From the NCBI GenBank assembly GCA_902792005.1, contig CADAXW010000008.1, forward strand, positions 1-49,158: a DNA stretch of 49,158 bases. The letters are read 5' to 3'. This DNA is from an uncultured Lachnospiraceae bacterium. GTDB lineage: Bacteria > Bacillota > Clostridia > Lachnospirales > Lachnospiraceae. The notes under the pieces were generated by a model that was given only the letters and a program-made list of their open reading frames with translations, searched no databases and was not told the origin of the DNA. Numbering within the stretch: position 1 is the stretch's first letter; the number at the start of each line of letters is the position of its first letter. Of the stretch, positions 7,665-14,870 are shown piece by piece. Made by a program: the position numbers and the translations under genes.

Positions 7665-8756
7665 TCAGAACTCCAGTGTCTCCATGTATTTCATATATTT
7701 TACAACCATGAGGGCGATCTTAAATGTGATAGCATCCTCAAATACCCGAAGATCCAGCCCGGTTGCTTTCTGTATCTTATCCAGACGGTATACCAGAGTA
7801 TTCCGGTGGATGTACAGCTGACGGGAGGTTTCGGACACATTCAGGCTGTTCTCAAAGAACTTGTTGATCGTAACCAGTGTCTCGTCATCGAACTCATCGG
7901 GAGACTTTCCGTCGAAGATCTCCTTGATGAACATTCTGCAGAGCGGGATCGGGAGCTGGTAGATCAGACGGCCGATGCCCAGGTTGTTATATGCGATGAT
8001 ATTTTTGTCGCTGTAGAAGATCTTTCCTACATCCAGCGCCATCTTGGCTTCCTTGTAGGAACGGGATACTTCCTTGATCTCATTCACGATGGTACCAAAG
8101 GCTACATGCACGCTGGACATGGCCTCGGTATTCAGCATGTCCACGATCACCTTCGCGATCCGGAAGAGCTCATCATAGGTTTCGTTGGCTTTCACTTCCT
8201 TCACCAGGATGATGTTCTTCTCATCTACCGCGGTAATGAAATCCTTGGTCTTGCTTGCGAAGAGATTCCGTACGGTCTCCAGTGCATTGTTGTCCTTCTC
8301 GGTCTTGGTCTCAATGATAAATACCACACGCTTTACATCCGTGTCGATATGAAGCTTCTTGGAACGGTTGTATATATCAACCAGAAGAAGATTATCCAGC
8401 AGGAGGTTCTTGATAAAGTTGTCCTTATCGAAACGCTCCTTATATGCAACGAGAAGGTTCTGGATCTGGAACGCTGCCATCTTGCCCACCATGTAGGTCG
8501 TATCATTTTCGCCCTTTGCCATGATGACATACTCCAGCTGCTTGTCGTCATTCACCTTGAAGAACTGACAGCCCAGCATCGCCTGGCTCTCAGCCGGTGA
8601 ATCTGCAAATGCGGCAACAGCATCCTCATAGCCGTCCACGGAACCATCCAGTGTCTTGGCCAGAGTCCTTCCTTCCACATCCATAACCACTAAATCAACC
8701 TTTGTAATGGTGCGGATTCCTTCGATCGTATCCTGTAGAATCTGATTTGAAATCAT
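7665..8756 (-). CDS. PucR/CdaR family transcriptional regulator
   Basis: A 363-aa protein with the CdaR plan: an N-terminal sensory segment (about 1-125, sugar-diacid-recognition-like), a central GGDEF-like CdaR region (about 130-270), and a C-terminal PucR helix-turn-helix (about 300-350, NVSETSRQLYIHRNTLVYRL). The start is the ATG at 8756 with AAGGAGAAGAG just upstream. A longer frame to 8912 crosses a terminator hairpin and is rejected. CdaR proteins usually control sugar-acid catabolism, but this one heads the ftsE-ftsX-M23-ctp genes; its true target and ligand are unknown. Confidence 0.88.
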   Translation of the reverse strand: MISNQILQDTIEGIRTITKVDLVVMDVEGRTLAKTLDGSVDGYEDAVAAFADSPAESQAMLGCQFFKVNDDKQLEYVIMAKGENDTTYMVGKMAAFQIQNLLVAYKERFDKDNFIKNLLLDNLLLVDIYNRSKKLHIDTDVKRVVFIIETKTEKDNNALETVRNLFASKTKDFITAVDEKNIILVKEVKANETYDELFRIAKVIVDMLNTEAMSSVHVAFGTIVNEIKEVSRSYKEAKMALDVGKIFYSDKNIIAYNNLGIGRLIYQLPIPLCRMFIKEIFDGKSPDEFDDETLVTINKFFENSLNVSETSRQLYIHRNTLVYRLDKIQKATGLDLRVFEDAITFKIALMVVKYMKYMETLEF

Positions 8757-8776
8757 TCTCTTCTCCTTTTCTTGGA

Positions 8777-8798
8777 CTGCCCAACCGGGATTGGGCAG
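8777..8798. promoter_or_regulatory. Leader hairpin or operator of the PucR gene
   Basis: CTGCCCAA (8777-8784) and TTGGGCAG (8791-8798) form a perfect 8-bp inverted repeat around 6 bases. It sits just upstream of the ribosome binding site of the PucR-type regulator. It could be an autoregulatory operator or an RNA hairpin near the start of translation. Confidence 0.45.
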
Positions 8799-8829
8799 AG
8801 TTCCCCCACTACTTAAAACTATCCAACCT

Positions 8830-8838
8830 ATTTTAGCA
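8830..8838 (-). promoter_or_regulatory. Putative extended -10 promoter of the PucR gene
   Basis: On the minus strand TGCTAAAAT provides an extended -10 element. The -35 position holds only T-rich sequence belonging to the terminator of the gene upstream. It is the only plausible start for the regulator between that terminator and its ribosome binding site. Confidence 0.4.
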
Positions 8839-8850
8839 AAAAACGACAAG

Positions 8851-8889
8851 AAAAAAAAGAGGAAATACGGTATTTTACCGTATTTCCTC
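8851..8889 (-). terminator. Rho-independent terminator of the msmK-like gene
   Basis: GAGGAAATACGGTA (8859-8872) and TACCGTATTTCCTC (8876-8889) form a perfect 14-bp stem with a 3-base loop. On the minus strand it is followed directly by eight T. It lies 42 bases beyond the original stop codon (8931) of the msmK-like gene and isolates it from the PucR regulator downstream. Confidence 0.88.
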
Positions 8890-8930
8890 AGAAAATTCAT
8901 AGATGAGGCCACTTAGCGGCTTTTGTCTCA

Positions 8931-9034
8931 TTAATTTGCTATGATCTGCTCAGTTTCCTTATCGAAGATGTGGATCTTGGACAGGTCGAATGCAAACTGT
9001 ACTGTGTCGCCCGGACGTGCGGTTGTACGTGCAT
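8931..9034 (-). pseudogene. Out-of-frame 3' end of the msmK-like gene
   Basis: Past the premature stop of the upstream frame, this stretch still reads as the family's C-terminus when the duplication at 9035-9050 is ignored: [18 protein letters not shown], then SKIHIFDKETEQIIAN, then TAA at 8933-8931. Removing 8 bases restores a 370-residue protein. These roughly 34 residues complete the C-terminal TOBE-like domain of the ATPase. Confidence 0.85.
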
Positions 9035-9050
9035 TTACTCGATTACTCGA
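9035..9050. repeat. Perfect 8-bp tandem duplication breaking a reading frame
   Basis: TTACTCGA occurs twice head to tail (9035-9042 and 9043-9050). On the minus strand the second TCGAGTAA supplies the premature TAA of the msmK-like gene. Deleting either copy restores the normal family C-terminus. Confidence 0.95.
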
Positions 9051-10051
9051 GCTGTGATATCGAACTGATCGATGGAGAAGTACAGATATACTTCAGCACC
9101 AAGCATTTCGTAGATATTGATACGTGCATCGATTACGGACTCCGGTGAGGACTCGATGAACAGCTGCTCGTCGTGGATATCCTCCGGACGGATACCAAGT
9201 ACTACGTCCTTGTCGATGAATCCGCCTGCGATCAGCTTGTTTGCCTTTACCTCGGGAACCTTGATGGAGTGAGAACCGAACATCAGAAGTACATCTGCGC
9301 CGGACTTTACTACCTTGCAGTCGATGAAGTTCATCGGCGGCATTCCCATGAATCCTGCTACGAACAGGTTTGTCGGATGATCGTACAGGTTCTGCGGTGT
9401 ATCTACCTGCTGGATGATACCGTCCTTCATAACTACGATACGTGTACCAAGGGTCATAGCCTCTGTCTGGTCATGTGTTACGTAGATGATGGTTGTCTGC
9501 AGTCTCTGATGCAGCTTGGAAATCTCAACACGCATCTGAACACGAAGCTTAGCATCCAGGTTGGAAAGAGGCTCGTCCATAAGGAATACCTTCGGCTCAC
9601 GCACGATAGCACGTCCCATAGCAACACGCTGTCTCTGACCACCGGAAAGAGCCTTCGGCTTACGATCAAGCAGGTGCTCGATCTCAAGGATCTTAGCTGC
9701 CTCATGTACAGACTTATCGATCTTCTCCTTGGAAACCTTTCTCAGCTTCAGACCGAATGCCATGTTATCATATACAGACATATGCGGATACAGAGCGTAG
9801 TTCTGGAATACCATCGCAATATCTCTATCCTTGGGCTCTACTGCGTTAACCAGCTTGTCGCCGATCCACAGCTCACCGGAGCTGATGTCCTCAAGACCTG
9901 CGATCATACGCAGTGTTGTGGACTTACCGCATCCGGAAGGTCCAACGAAGATGATGAACTCCTTATCTGCGATCTCCAGATTGAAGTCCTTTACAGCGTT
10001 GAAGCCATTCGGATAGATCTTGTAAATGTTCTTCAGTGATAAACTAGCCAT
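9035..10051 (-). CDS. Sugar ABC transporter ATPase (MsmK/UgpC type), frameshifted C-terminus
   Basis: As it stands this is a 338-aa ATPase of the MsmK/MsmX/UgpC group, which powers several carbohydrate importers and often stands alone. Walker A is GPSGCGKST (37-45), the signature is [14 protein letters not shown] (135-148), and Walker B is VFLMDEP (155-161), followed by the switch His in VTHDQTEAM. The C-terminal regulatory region begins near 235. After ...QFDITARV the frame is broken by a perfect 8-bp tandem duplication and ends IE-stop, losing about 34 residues of the TOBE-type domain. The catalytic core is intact. The ATG follows TAGGAGGAAG. No permease or binding-protein genes are adjacent, as expected for a shared ATPase. 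Confidence 0.93.
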   Translation of the reverse strand: MASLSLKNIYKIYPNGFNAVKDFNLEIADKEFIIFVGPSGCGKSTTLRMIAGLEDISSGELWIGDKLVNAVEPKDRDIAMVFQNYALYPHMSVYDNMAFGLKLRKVSKEKIDKSVHEAAKILEIEHLLDRKPKALSGGQRQRVAMGRAIVREPKVFLMDEPLSNLDAKLRVQMRVEISKLHQRLQTTIIYVTHDQTEAMTLGTRIVVMKDGIIQQVDTPQNLYDHPTNLFVAGFMGMPPMNFIDCKVVKSGADVLLMFGSHSIKVPEVKANKLIAGGFIDKDVVLGIRPEDIHDEQLFIESSPESVIDARINIYEMLGAEVYLYFSIDQFDITARVIE

Positions 10052-10113
10052 GTTTACTTCCTCCTAAATAAAATATAACTAAATATTATTTACCTACACT
10101 TTTTCACTGCTAC

Positions 10114-10170
10114 TAATATTACCCTTTTTAGGGGTATTAAACTATATGTGAATTGCATAAAGAAGTCCAA
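10114..10170 (-). promoter_or_regulatory. Putative promoter and dyad of the msmK-like gene
   Basis: On the minus strand TTGGAC (10170-10165) and TATAGT (10146-10141) are 18 bases apart. Immediately downstream is an imperfect dyad, TAATATTACCC (10114-10124) against GGGGTATTA (10131-10139), which could bind a repressor near the transcription start. The leader is about 80 bases, ending in the strong TAGGAGGAAG site. The -35 match is poor, so the promoter call is tentative. Confidence 0.4.
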
Positions 10171-10212
10171 AAAAGTTTGTCTATCTTGCACACAGGGGCA
10201 GACACCCCCATC

Positions 10213-10271
10213 ATATTTCACAAAAAAAGACAGGTGCTTCTTATGTAAAGTACCCGTCTTTTGTGAAATAT
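10213..10271 (-). terminator. Terminator hairpin after the LytR_C gene
   Basis: ATATTTCACAAAA...GACAGGT on the left arm pairs with ACCCGTCTTTTGTGAAATAT on the right, with a 3-A bulge and one mismatch, around a loop of about 16 bases. On the minus strand the stem closes into a run of seven T within the distal arm, giving a typical intrinsic terminator for the LytR_C gene that stops at 10348. The rest of 10052-10347 holds the msmK promoter region and no gene that I can support. Confidence 0.6.
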
Positions 10272-10347
10272 TCATTAAAAAAAACAAGTGTACTGAAAGA
10301 TGCCAAAATCCGTTACACAAACTTGTACAACATGCCTACGAAATCAG

Positions 10348-10887
10348 CTAGTTTGCACCAAGTATATCGTCATCCTGACCGATAACAATGATCACATCCA
10401 GCTCGGACAGATCCACATCCGTATCATCCTTCTTGATGGCTTCCGTCTCGACGGTTGCACCGTGCAGCATATCCTTCAGCTCGGCTCCTGCACCCTCTTT
10501 TAACATATAGATCCGAGAGGTCTTGATCTCAGCCATGTAGTTTCCGGCCTCAACGGAGGTATAACCAAGTCCTGTCAGCTTCTCCTTCCATGCACCTGCC
10601 AAACCGCTTGTCTGGGTTCCGTTCAGGACTGCGATTTTGATCCCGTAATCCACCTTCGGTGCTTCCGTCTTCGCCTCTGTTGCCTGTGCTGTAAGCAGCT
10701 CATCCTGCTGCGCTTCCTGTACTACGGAAGAACCGGTCCCGGTGGACGCTGTCTCCTTCCCTTTATTATGGAGCAGGGAACGCACCAGCGCAAAGATCAG
10801 ACACGCGATGACGATTCCAAGGATCACTACCACTGCACGAAGAAACATAGAAAAAAAGATTCCTGTTGCACTCGGCTTCTTTTTCAT
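10348..10887 (-). CDS. Membrane-anchored LytR_C domain protein
   Basis: A 179-aa protein with one N-terminal membrane segment (about 13-36, FLRAVVVILGIVIACLIFAL), a Ser/Thr/Ala/Gln-rich linker (about 40-80), and an extracellular LytR_C-like domain (about 82-175). The motif IAVLNGTQTSGLAG and the strand VIIVIGQDD fit that domain, which is found at the C-terminus of LytR-CpsA-Psr wall ligases and in free-standing proteins. There is no LCP catalytic domain, so it is probably an accessory envelope factor. The ATG follows GAGGAGG. It diverges from the SDR gene and has its own promoter. Confidence 0.8.
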   Translation of the reverse strand: MKKKPSATGIFFSMFLRAVVVILGIVIACLIFALVRSLLHNKGKETASTGTGSSVVQEAQQDELLTAQATEAKTEAPKVDYGIKIAVLNGTQTSGLAGAWKEKLTGLGYTSVEAGNYMAEIKTSRIYMLKEGAGAELKDMLHGATVETEAIKKDDTDVDLSELDVIIVIGQDDDILGAN

Positions 10888-10915
10888 TCCAAAATCCTCC
10901 TCAATTTATCCCCCA

Positions 10916-10939
10916 AAAAATCTTGAAAGAAAGATTTTT
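10916..10939 (-). promoter_or_regulatory. Leader hairpin of the LytR_C gene
   Basis: AAAAATCTT (10916-10924) and AAGATTTTT (10931-10939) form a perfect 9-bp A/T-rich stem in the 5' leader, about 30 bases above the start codon. It may stabilise the mRNA or act as a weak attenuator; no function is shown. Confidence 0.35.
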
Positions 10940-10955
10940 ATTTTCACTACATAAC

Positions 10956-10984
10956 AGTATAACAAATGTCATTTCCGTTTTCAA
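10956..10984 (-). promoter_or_regulatory. Promoter of the LytR_C gene
   Basis: On the minus strand a -35 TTGAAA (10984-10979) and -10 TATACT (10961-10956) are separated by exactly 17 bases. The start site would be about 60 bases above the ATG at 10887. Confidence 0.75.
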
Positions 10985-11007
10985 ACAAAATGAGAATGTG
11001 ATACAAT
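10979..11007 (+). promoter_or_regulatory. Putative promoter of the SDR-CARF operon
   Basis: The -10 box TACAAT (11002-11007) is good. The -35 position 17 bases upstream holds TTTCAA, a poor match that is also the reverse complement of the -35 box of the divergent LytR_C promoter. The two promoters would compete for the same hexamer. Confidence 0.5.
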
Positions 11008-11011
11008 AAAG

Positions 11012-11029
11012 TTGACTGATATCAGTCAA
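11012..11029. promoter_or_regulatory. 18-bp perfect palindrome, candidate operator
   Basis: TTGACTGATATCAGTCAA reads identically on both strands. It covers the expected transcription start of the SDR-CARF pair (-10 box at 11002-11007), an ideal place for a dimeric repressor. I do not recognise the motif, and no regulator gene is adjacent apart from distant ones in the window. Confidence 0.6.
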
Positions 11030-11059
11030 AATCAACGAAAATGTGTGAAAGGAAGTCAT

Positions 11060-11797
11060 ATGAAAACTGCTCTGATCACAGGTGCATCCAGAGGGATCGG
11101 CCGGGCTGCAGCACTTCGTCTTGCGGAAAGCGCCGCCTATCCTCTGATCTGCATCACCGCTCACACCCGGGAAAATGCGCTGCAGGAACTGAAGGAAGAG
11201 ATCCTCTCCCGTTATCCGGGGCAGTCTGTCCTCTGTTCTCTTGGAGATGCAGGAGATCCCTCCTATGCCCGACAGCTGAAGGAACAGCTGTCCGCTGCCG
11301 GCGGGACCGTCCGCCTTCTTATTAACAATGCAGCCATCAGCTTCCACGGTCTGCTCATGGATCAGACCCCCGAGGAATGGGACCGGGTGATCCGAACCAA
11401 TCTGTCTTCCTTATATAATATGTGTCATACATTTATCCCCGATCTTATGTCAACCAAAGACGGACGTATCATCAACATCTCCTCTGTCTGGGGTGCCGTA
11501 GGTGCTTCCTGCGAGGTGGCCTACAGTGCTGCAAAGGGCGGCGTGGACAGTTTCACCCGTGCCCTTGCCAAGGAGCTGGCCCCCTCAGGAATCGCTGTCA
11601 ACTGCCTGCAGATGGGAGTTGTGGATACTGACATGAACCGGAATCTTTCGGAAGAAGACCGGGCTGCACTTGCAGATGAAATCCCCTTCGGCCGTTTCAT
11701 CACGCCGGAGGAGGCCGCAGAGGCCATCTATCATCTGTCGGAAATGCCTGCCTGCCTCACCGGCTCCGTGATCCGGATGGACGGCGGCTGGTACTGA
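11060..11797 (+). CDS. Short-chain dehydrogenase/reductase (FabG-like)
   Basis: A 245-aa classical SDR. The cofactor motif TGASRGIG is at 7-14, NNAA at 89-92, Asn114 in the active-site tetrad, catalytic Ser142 in INISSVWG, and YSAAK with Tyr155 and Lys159. The C-terminal end is SVIRMDGGWY. The family reduces or oxidises carbonyl/alcohol groups with NAD(P); 3-oxoacyl-ACP reductase is the nearest annotation, but no fatty-acid genes are nearby. I start at the ATG at 11060, which has AAGGAAG upstream; a longer frame from 11012 would begin inside the palindrome. It is followed after 27 bases by the CARF nuclease gene, so the pair is probably one transcript. Confidence 0.92.
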   Translation: MKTALITGASRGIGRAAALRLAESAAYPLICITAHTRENALQELKEEILSRYPGQSVLCSLGDAGDPSYARQLKEQLSAAGGTVRLLINNAAISFHGLLMDQTPEEWDRVIRTNLSSLYNMCHTFIPDLMSTKDGRIINISSVWGAVGASCEVAYSAAKGGVDSFTRALAKELAPSGIAVNCLQMGVVDTDMNRNLSEEDRAALADEIPFGRFITPEEAAEAIYHLSEMPACLTGSVIRMDGGWY

Positions 11798-11824
11798 AAA
11801 AAATCAAAAAAAGGAGAGCTCAGC

Positions 11825-13030
11825 ATGGGAGATGTATTTGTAGAATTCTTCTCAGAAGAAGCCCTGGAGAATATCATGGCGCTTCTGCAATACAAACCGG
11901 AGCGTATCATTTATCTGGGACACAAGCACAACATGATCACAAAGAAGATGAAGAGTCTTCGGAAGTTCGCCTCCATTACGTCGCCGGACACGATCCTTGA
12001 ATTCATCGAGGTTCCCCGTGACAGCCTGGAGCTCTGCATCCAGACCATCGACGATATCTGCGAGGAGTATCCGGATGCCCGGTTTGAGCTGACCGGCGGA
12101 GGGGAAATGTTCCTCATCGCCTTCGGTTACGTCAGCGCTTCCCGAAGTCCGAAAACCCTTCGTATCGACCCCTATACGGGGACGGAAATGGATTTCTCAA
12201 ACGATACTGCTCCCGTTTCCTCCAAAACAAATGTAAAGATCTCCGTTTCAGAGAATATCGTCCTCCATGGCGGCGTTCTCAGGGCACCCATGAACGACTG
12301 GCGATTCTCGGAGCAGTTCCGGGATGAGATCCGCACCATCTGGGGCGTAGCCCAGGAGCTTCGGCACAACTGGAACAAACACTGCTCTGTTATAGAAGAG
12401 GTGGTAAAGAATTATCCCCCGGACGAAAACGGAGTTTACCGCCTGCCCAAGGCAGCACTCCGGGATGCGATCCAGATCCTGGAACGCCTCTACGAGGTCA
12501 GCATGATGGACTTCTTCCGGTTTGAGAGATCTCAGGTGGTATTCCGGTTCCGCTCAAGGCAGATCCGGGAGATCGTCACAAAGACAGGAAACATCCTGGA
12601 GCTCCATGTCTATGAGGTGGCCACACGAAAGCCGACGGAATTCACGGATGCAGCCATCGGCGCTGTCATTGACTGGGACGGCGAAGCGGATCCCAACACA
12701 GAGTACACGAATGACGGACGGCCCCGGAGTGAGACCATCAATGAGATCGACGTGATCCTGATGCGGTCTGCGGTCCCCACATTTATCTCCTGTAAGAGCG
12801 GACGGGCGGACTCCAAAGCCCTCCATGAGCTGGAGACCGTAACCAGCCGATTCGGCGGCCGCTACGCAAAAAAAGTACTGGTGATGGCAACGCCCTGCGA
12901 TGCCTCCACCAGCGGAACTTCCTTCTTCAAACAAAGAGCCAAGGATATGCATATCTGGGTGATCGATGATGTTTATTCCCTCACAGATGCCCAGCTGATG
13001 CGGAAACTAATGAGGATCCAGGGTGCATAA
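11825..13030 (+). CDS. DUF1887/Card1-like CARF-domain nuclease
   Basis: A 401-aa protein that fits the DUF1887 (Card1/Can2) family: an N-terminal CARF-like Rossmann domain (about 1-145, strands ERIIYLGHKHN and FELTGGGEMFLIAF), a winged-helix-like linker (about 155-250), and a C-terminal PD-(D/E)xK-type nuclease fold. Candidate active-site residues are Glu259 (GNILELHVYEV), Asp309 (NEIDVIL) and Lys324 (FISCKSG). The usual Glu of ExK is Ser322 here, so the metal site may be altered or completed by another residue. Known members are activated by cyclic tetra-adenylate made by type III CRISPR, but no CRISPR or cas gene is in the window. It lies downstream of an SDR gene. The ATG follows AAGGAGAGC. 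Confidence 0.85.
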   Translation: MGDVFVEFFSEEALENIMALLQYKPERIIYLGHKHNMITKKMKSLRKFASITSPDTILEFIEVPRDSLELCIQTIDDICEEYPDARFELTGGGEMFLIAFGYVSASRSPKTLRIDPYTGTEMDFSNDTAPVSSKTNVKISVSENIVLHGGVLRAPMNDWRFSEQFRDEIRTIWGVAQELRHNWNKHCSVIEEVVKNYPPDENGVYRLPKAALRDAIQILERLYEVSMMDFFRFERSQVVFRFRSRQIREIVTKTGNILELHVYEVATRKPTEFTDAAIGAVIDWDGEADPNTEYTNDGRPRSETINEIDVILMRSAVPTFISCKSGRADSKALHELETVTSRFGGRYAKKVLVMATPCDASTSGTSFFKQRAKDMHIWVIDDVYSLTDAQLMRKLMRIQGA

Positions 13031-13053
13031 GCGCCTTGGATCCTCAGTTTTTT
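13011..13053 (+). terminator. Terminator overlapping the end of the CARF nuclease gene
   Basis: TGAGGATCCAGGGTGC (13011-13026) pairs with GCGCCTTGGATCCTCA (13031-13046), 16 bp with two G-T pairs, closing a 4-base loop. GTTTTTT follows. The loop contains the stop codon (13028-13030), so the last five codons form one arm. It lies just beyond the end of the convergent dnaB gene and may work weakly in that direction. Confidence 0.9.
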
Positions 13054-14389
13054 ATTTCTCCAGGTTTGCAAATCGGGTGAACTTGCCCTGCCATGCAAGA
13101 TCGATGGAGCCTGTAGAACCATTTCTCTGCTTAGCCACGATGATCTCGGCGATACCGGGCTTTTCCGAGTCTTCATTATAATAGTCGTCACGGTAGATGA
13201 ACATAACCACGTCCGCGTCCTGCTCGATGGAACCGGACTCACGCAGATCTGCCAGTACCGGCTTATGATCCGTTCTGGAGTCCACGGCACGGTTCAACTG
13301 GGAAAGTGCAATGACCGGAACCCCAAGCTCCCGGGCCAGACCCTTCAGTGCACGGGATACCTCTGCAACGAACTGCTGACGGGACTCCACCCTGCCGGTG
13401 GCATTCATCAGCTGCAGGTAGTCCACGATGATCAGTCCGAGATTCTGTGTCTGCTTCAGCTTTCTGCATTTGGACCGGAGCTCCGGGATGGTGATGGCGG
13501 AATTATCCTCTATGAAGAGGGGCGCAAATGCCAGTCGCTCCGTACTTTCTATGATATCATCCCAGTTCTTATCCGTCAGTTCACCGGTACGGATCGCCTG
13601 GGCGTCCACCAGGGCATCCATTGCGATCATACGTGTTACCAGCGACTCCTTGCTCATCTCAAGGGAGAAGATAACCGTCGGTACCTTCTCATTCAGGATC
13701 ACGTGCCTTGCCATATTTAAGACAAGGGCGGTTTTTCCCATGGCAGGACGTGCTGCCACCAGGATCAGTTCTCCTTTATGTAAACCAGTCAGTTTCCGGT
13801 CCAGATCGATAAATCCTGTGGGAAGACCATTGATCTTTCCATCCTTTCGGGCCGCCTCTTCAATCTCTCCCACCACATCCGTGACGATCTGCTGCATGGG
13901 AACAAACTCTCCCTGACGGTTCTTGGACTGTGCCAGGCGGAAGATGGATTCCTCGGCCCGGTCCACGAGATTGTCGACCTGACCCTGTCCCTCATAACAT
14001 TCCTTCGCTATCCCGTCTGCGGTGCGGATCATTTGTCTGAGAAGTGACTTGTCCCGAATGATCCTTGCATAATCCGTGGCAAAGACCGAATTATCACTGG
14101 AAGCCACGATATCCCGGAGGAAGCTCATACTGTAAAGGGTCTCAGGAGCTCCCATGGAGCGGAGGCGCTCGGCAAGGATCACCTCATCCACCGCTTTTCC
14201 CTCGGAGTGCAGACTGCAGATACCCTCAAAAAGGATGCCGAACTGGCCGTTATAGAAGTCCTCCTTCACCAACATACCGCTGACATCGGAGATCGCATCC
14301 GCATCCATCAGCATGGAAGCGATCACACTCCGTTCCGCGTCGGAATCGTGAGGCATTATCCTTTTTACTGTATTCTCCGTTTCTGCCAT
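13052..14389 (-). CDS. dnaB: Replicative DNA helicase DnaB
   Basis: A 445-aa hexameric 5'-3' helicase that unwinds DNA at the replication fork. The N-terminal DnaB domain (about 12-115) is followed by the RecA-like motor (about 175-440). Walker A is AARPAMGKT (212-220) and Walker B is LIIVDYLQLM; the DnaB motif SQLNRAVDSR is also present. The ATG begins one base after the rplI stop (TAG-T-ATG) and uses AAAGGAAG inside the rplI end. The gdpP-rplI-dnaB order is common in Firmicutes. It is the last gene of a tight run that begins at 25626. Confidence 0.98.
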   Translation of the reverse strand: MAETENTVKRIMPHDSDAERSVIASMLMDADAISDVSGMLVKEDFYNGQFGILFEGICSLHSEGKAVDEVILAERLRSMGAPETLYSMSFLRDIVASSDNSVFATDYARIIRDKSLLRQMIRTADGIAKECYEGQGQVDNLVDRAEESIFRLAQSKNRQGEFVPMQQIVTDVVGEIEEAARKDGKINGLPTGFIDLDRKLTGLHKGELILVAARPAMGKTALVLNMARHVILNEKVPTVIFSLEMSKESLVTRMIAMDALVDAQAIRTGELTDKNWDDIIESTERLAFAPLFIEDNSAITIPELRSKCRKLKQTQNLGLIIVDYLQLMNATGRVESRQQFVAEVSRALKGLARELGVPVIALSQLNRAVDSRTDHKPVLADLRESGSIEQDADVVMFIYRDDYYNEDSEKPGIAEIIVAKQRNGSTGSIDLAWQGKFTRFANLEK

Positions 14390-14390
14390 A

Positions 14391-14837
14391 CTAAGCTTCC
14401 TTTACATTTACCAGCAGCTCAGCCGTCACCTCCGGATGGAGTTTTACGCCTACCTTATAGCTGCCCAGCCCCTTGATGGGGTCCTTTACCTGTATCTTCT
14501 TCTTGTCAATATCAAGTCCCAGCTGCTTCTTCACCAGCTCTGCGATCTCCTTGGAGGAAATGGAACCGAAGGCTCTTCCACCCTCACCCACCTTGATCTC
14601 GGCGGTAACGGACTTCTCCTTCAGCTGCTCAGCCAAAGCCTTCGCATCTGCCAGATTCTCAGCAGCCACCTTGGCATCATTCTGATTCTTCAGCTTCAGA
14701 TCGTTCAGGTTCTTGGCATTCGCCTCAACACCCAGTTTCTTCGGAAGCACGAAGTTCCGCGCATATCCCGGGTTTACCTCTACGATCTCGCCCTTCTTCC
14801 CCAGTGATTTCACATCCTGCAGTAATATAACCTTCAT
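14391..14837 (-). CDS. rplI: 50S ribosomal protein L9
   Basis: A 148-aa bL9 of normal length. The N-terminal 23S-binding domain carries the L9 signature (about 1-40: [16 protein letters not shown], then [11 protein letters not shown]). A long helix (about 42-75) connects to the C-terminal domain. The gene sits 33 bases after gdpP and one base before dnaB. Confidence 0.98.
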   Translation of the reverse strand: MKVILLQDVKSLGKKGEIVEVNPGYARNFVLPKKLGVEANAKNLNDLKLKNQNDAKVAAENLADAKALAEQLKEKSVTAEIKVGEGGRAFGSISSKEIAELVKKQLGLDIDKKKIQVKDPIKGLGSYKVGVKLHPEVTAELLVNVKEA

Positions 14838-14870
14838 TTTATAACCTTACCTTTCCAAAACAATTTCAGT

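Noticed and set aside
8757-8912. N-terminal extension of the PucR regulator
   Set aside because: It would start inside the terminator hairpin of the msmK-like gene; the ATG at 8756 has a proper ribosome binding site.
10090-10320. A 76-codon minus-strand frame between msmK and the LytR_C gene
   Set aside because: It runs through the LytR_C terminator and the msmK promoter region, has no ribosome binding site, and resembles no protein I know.
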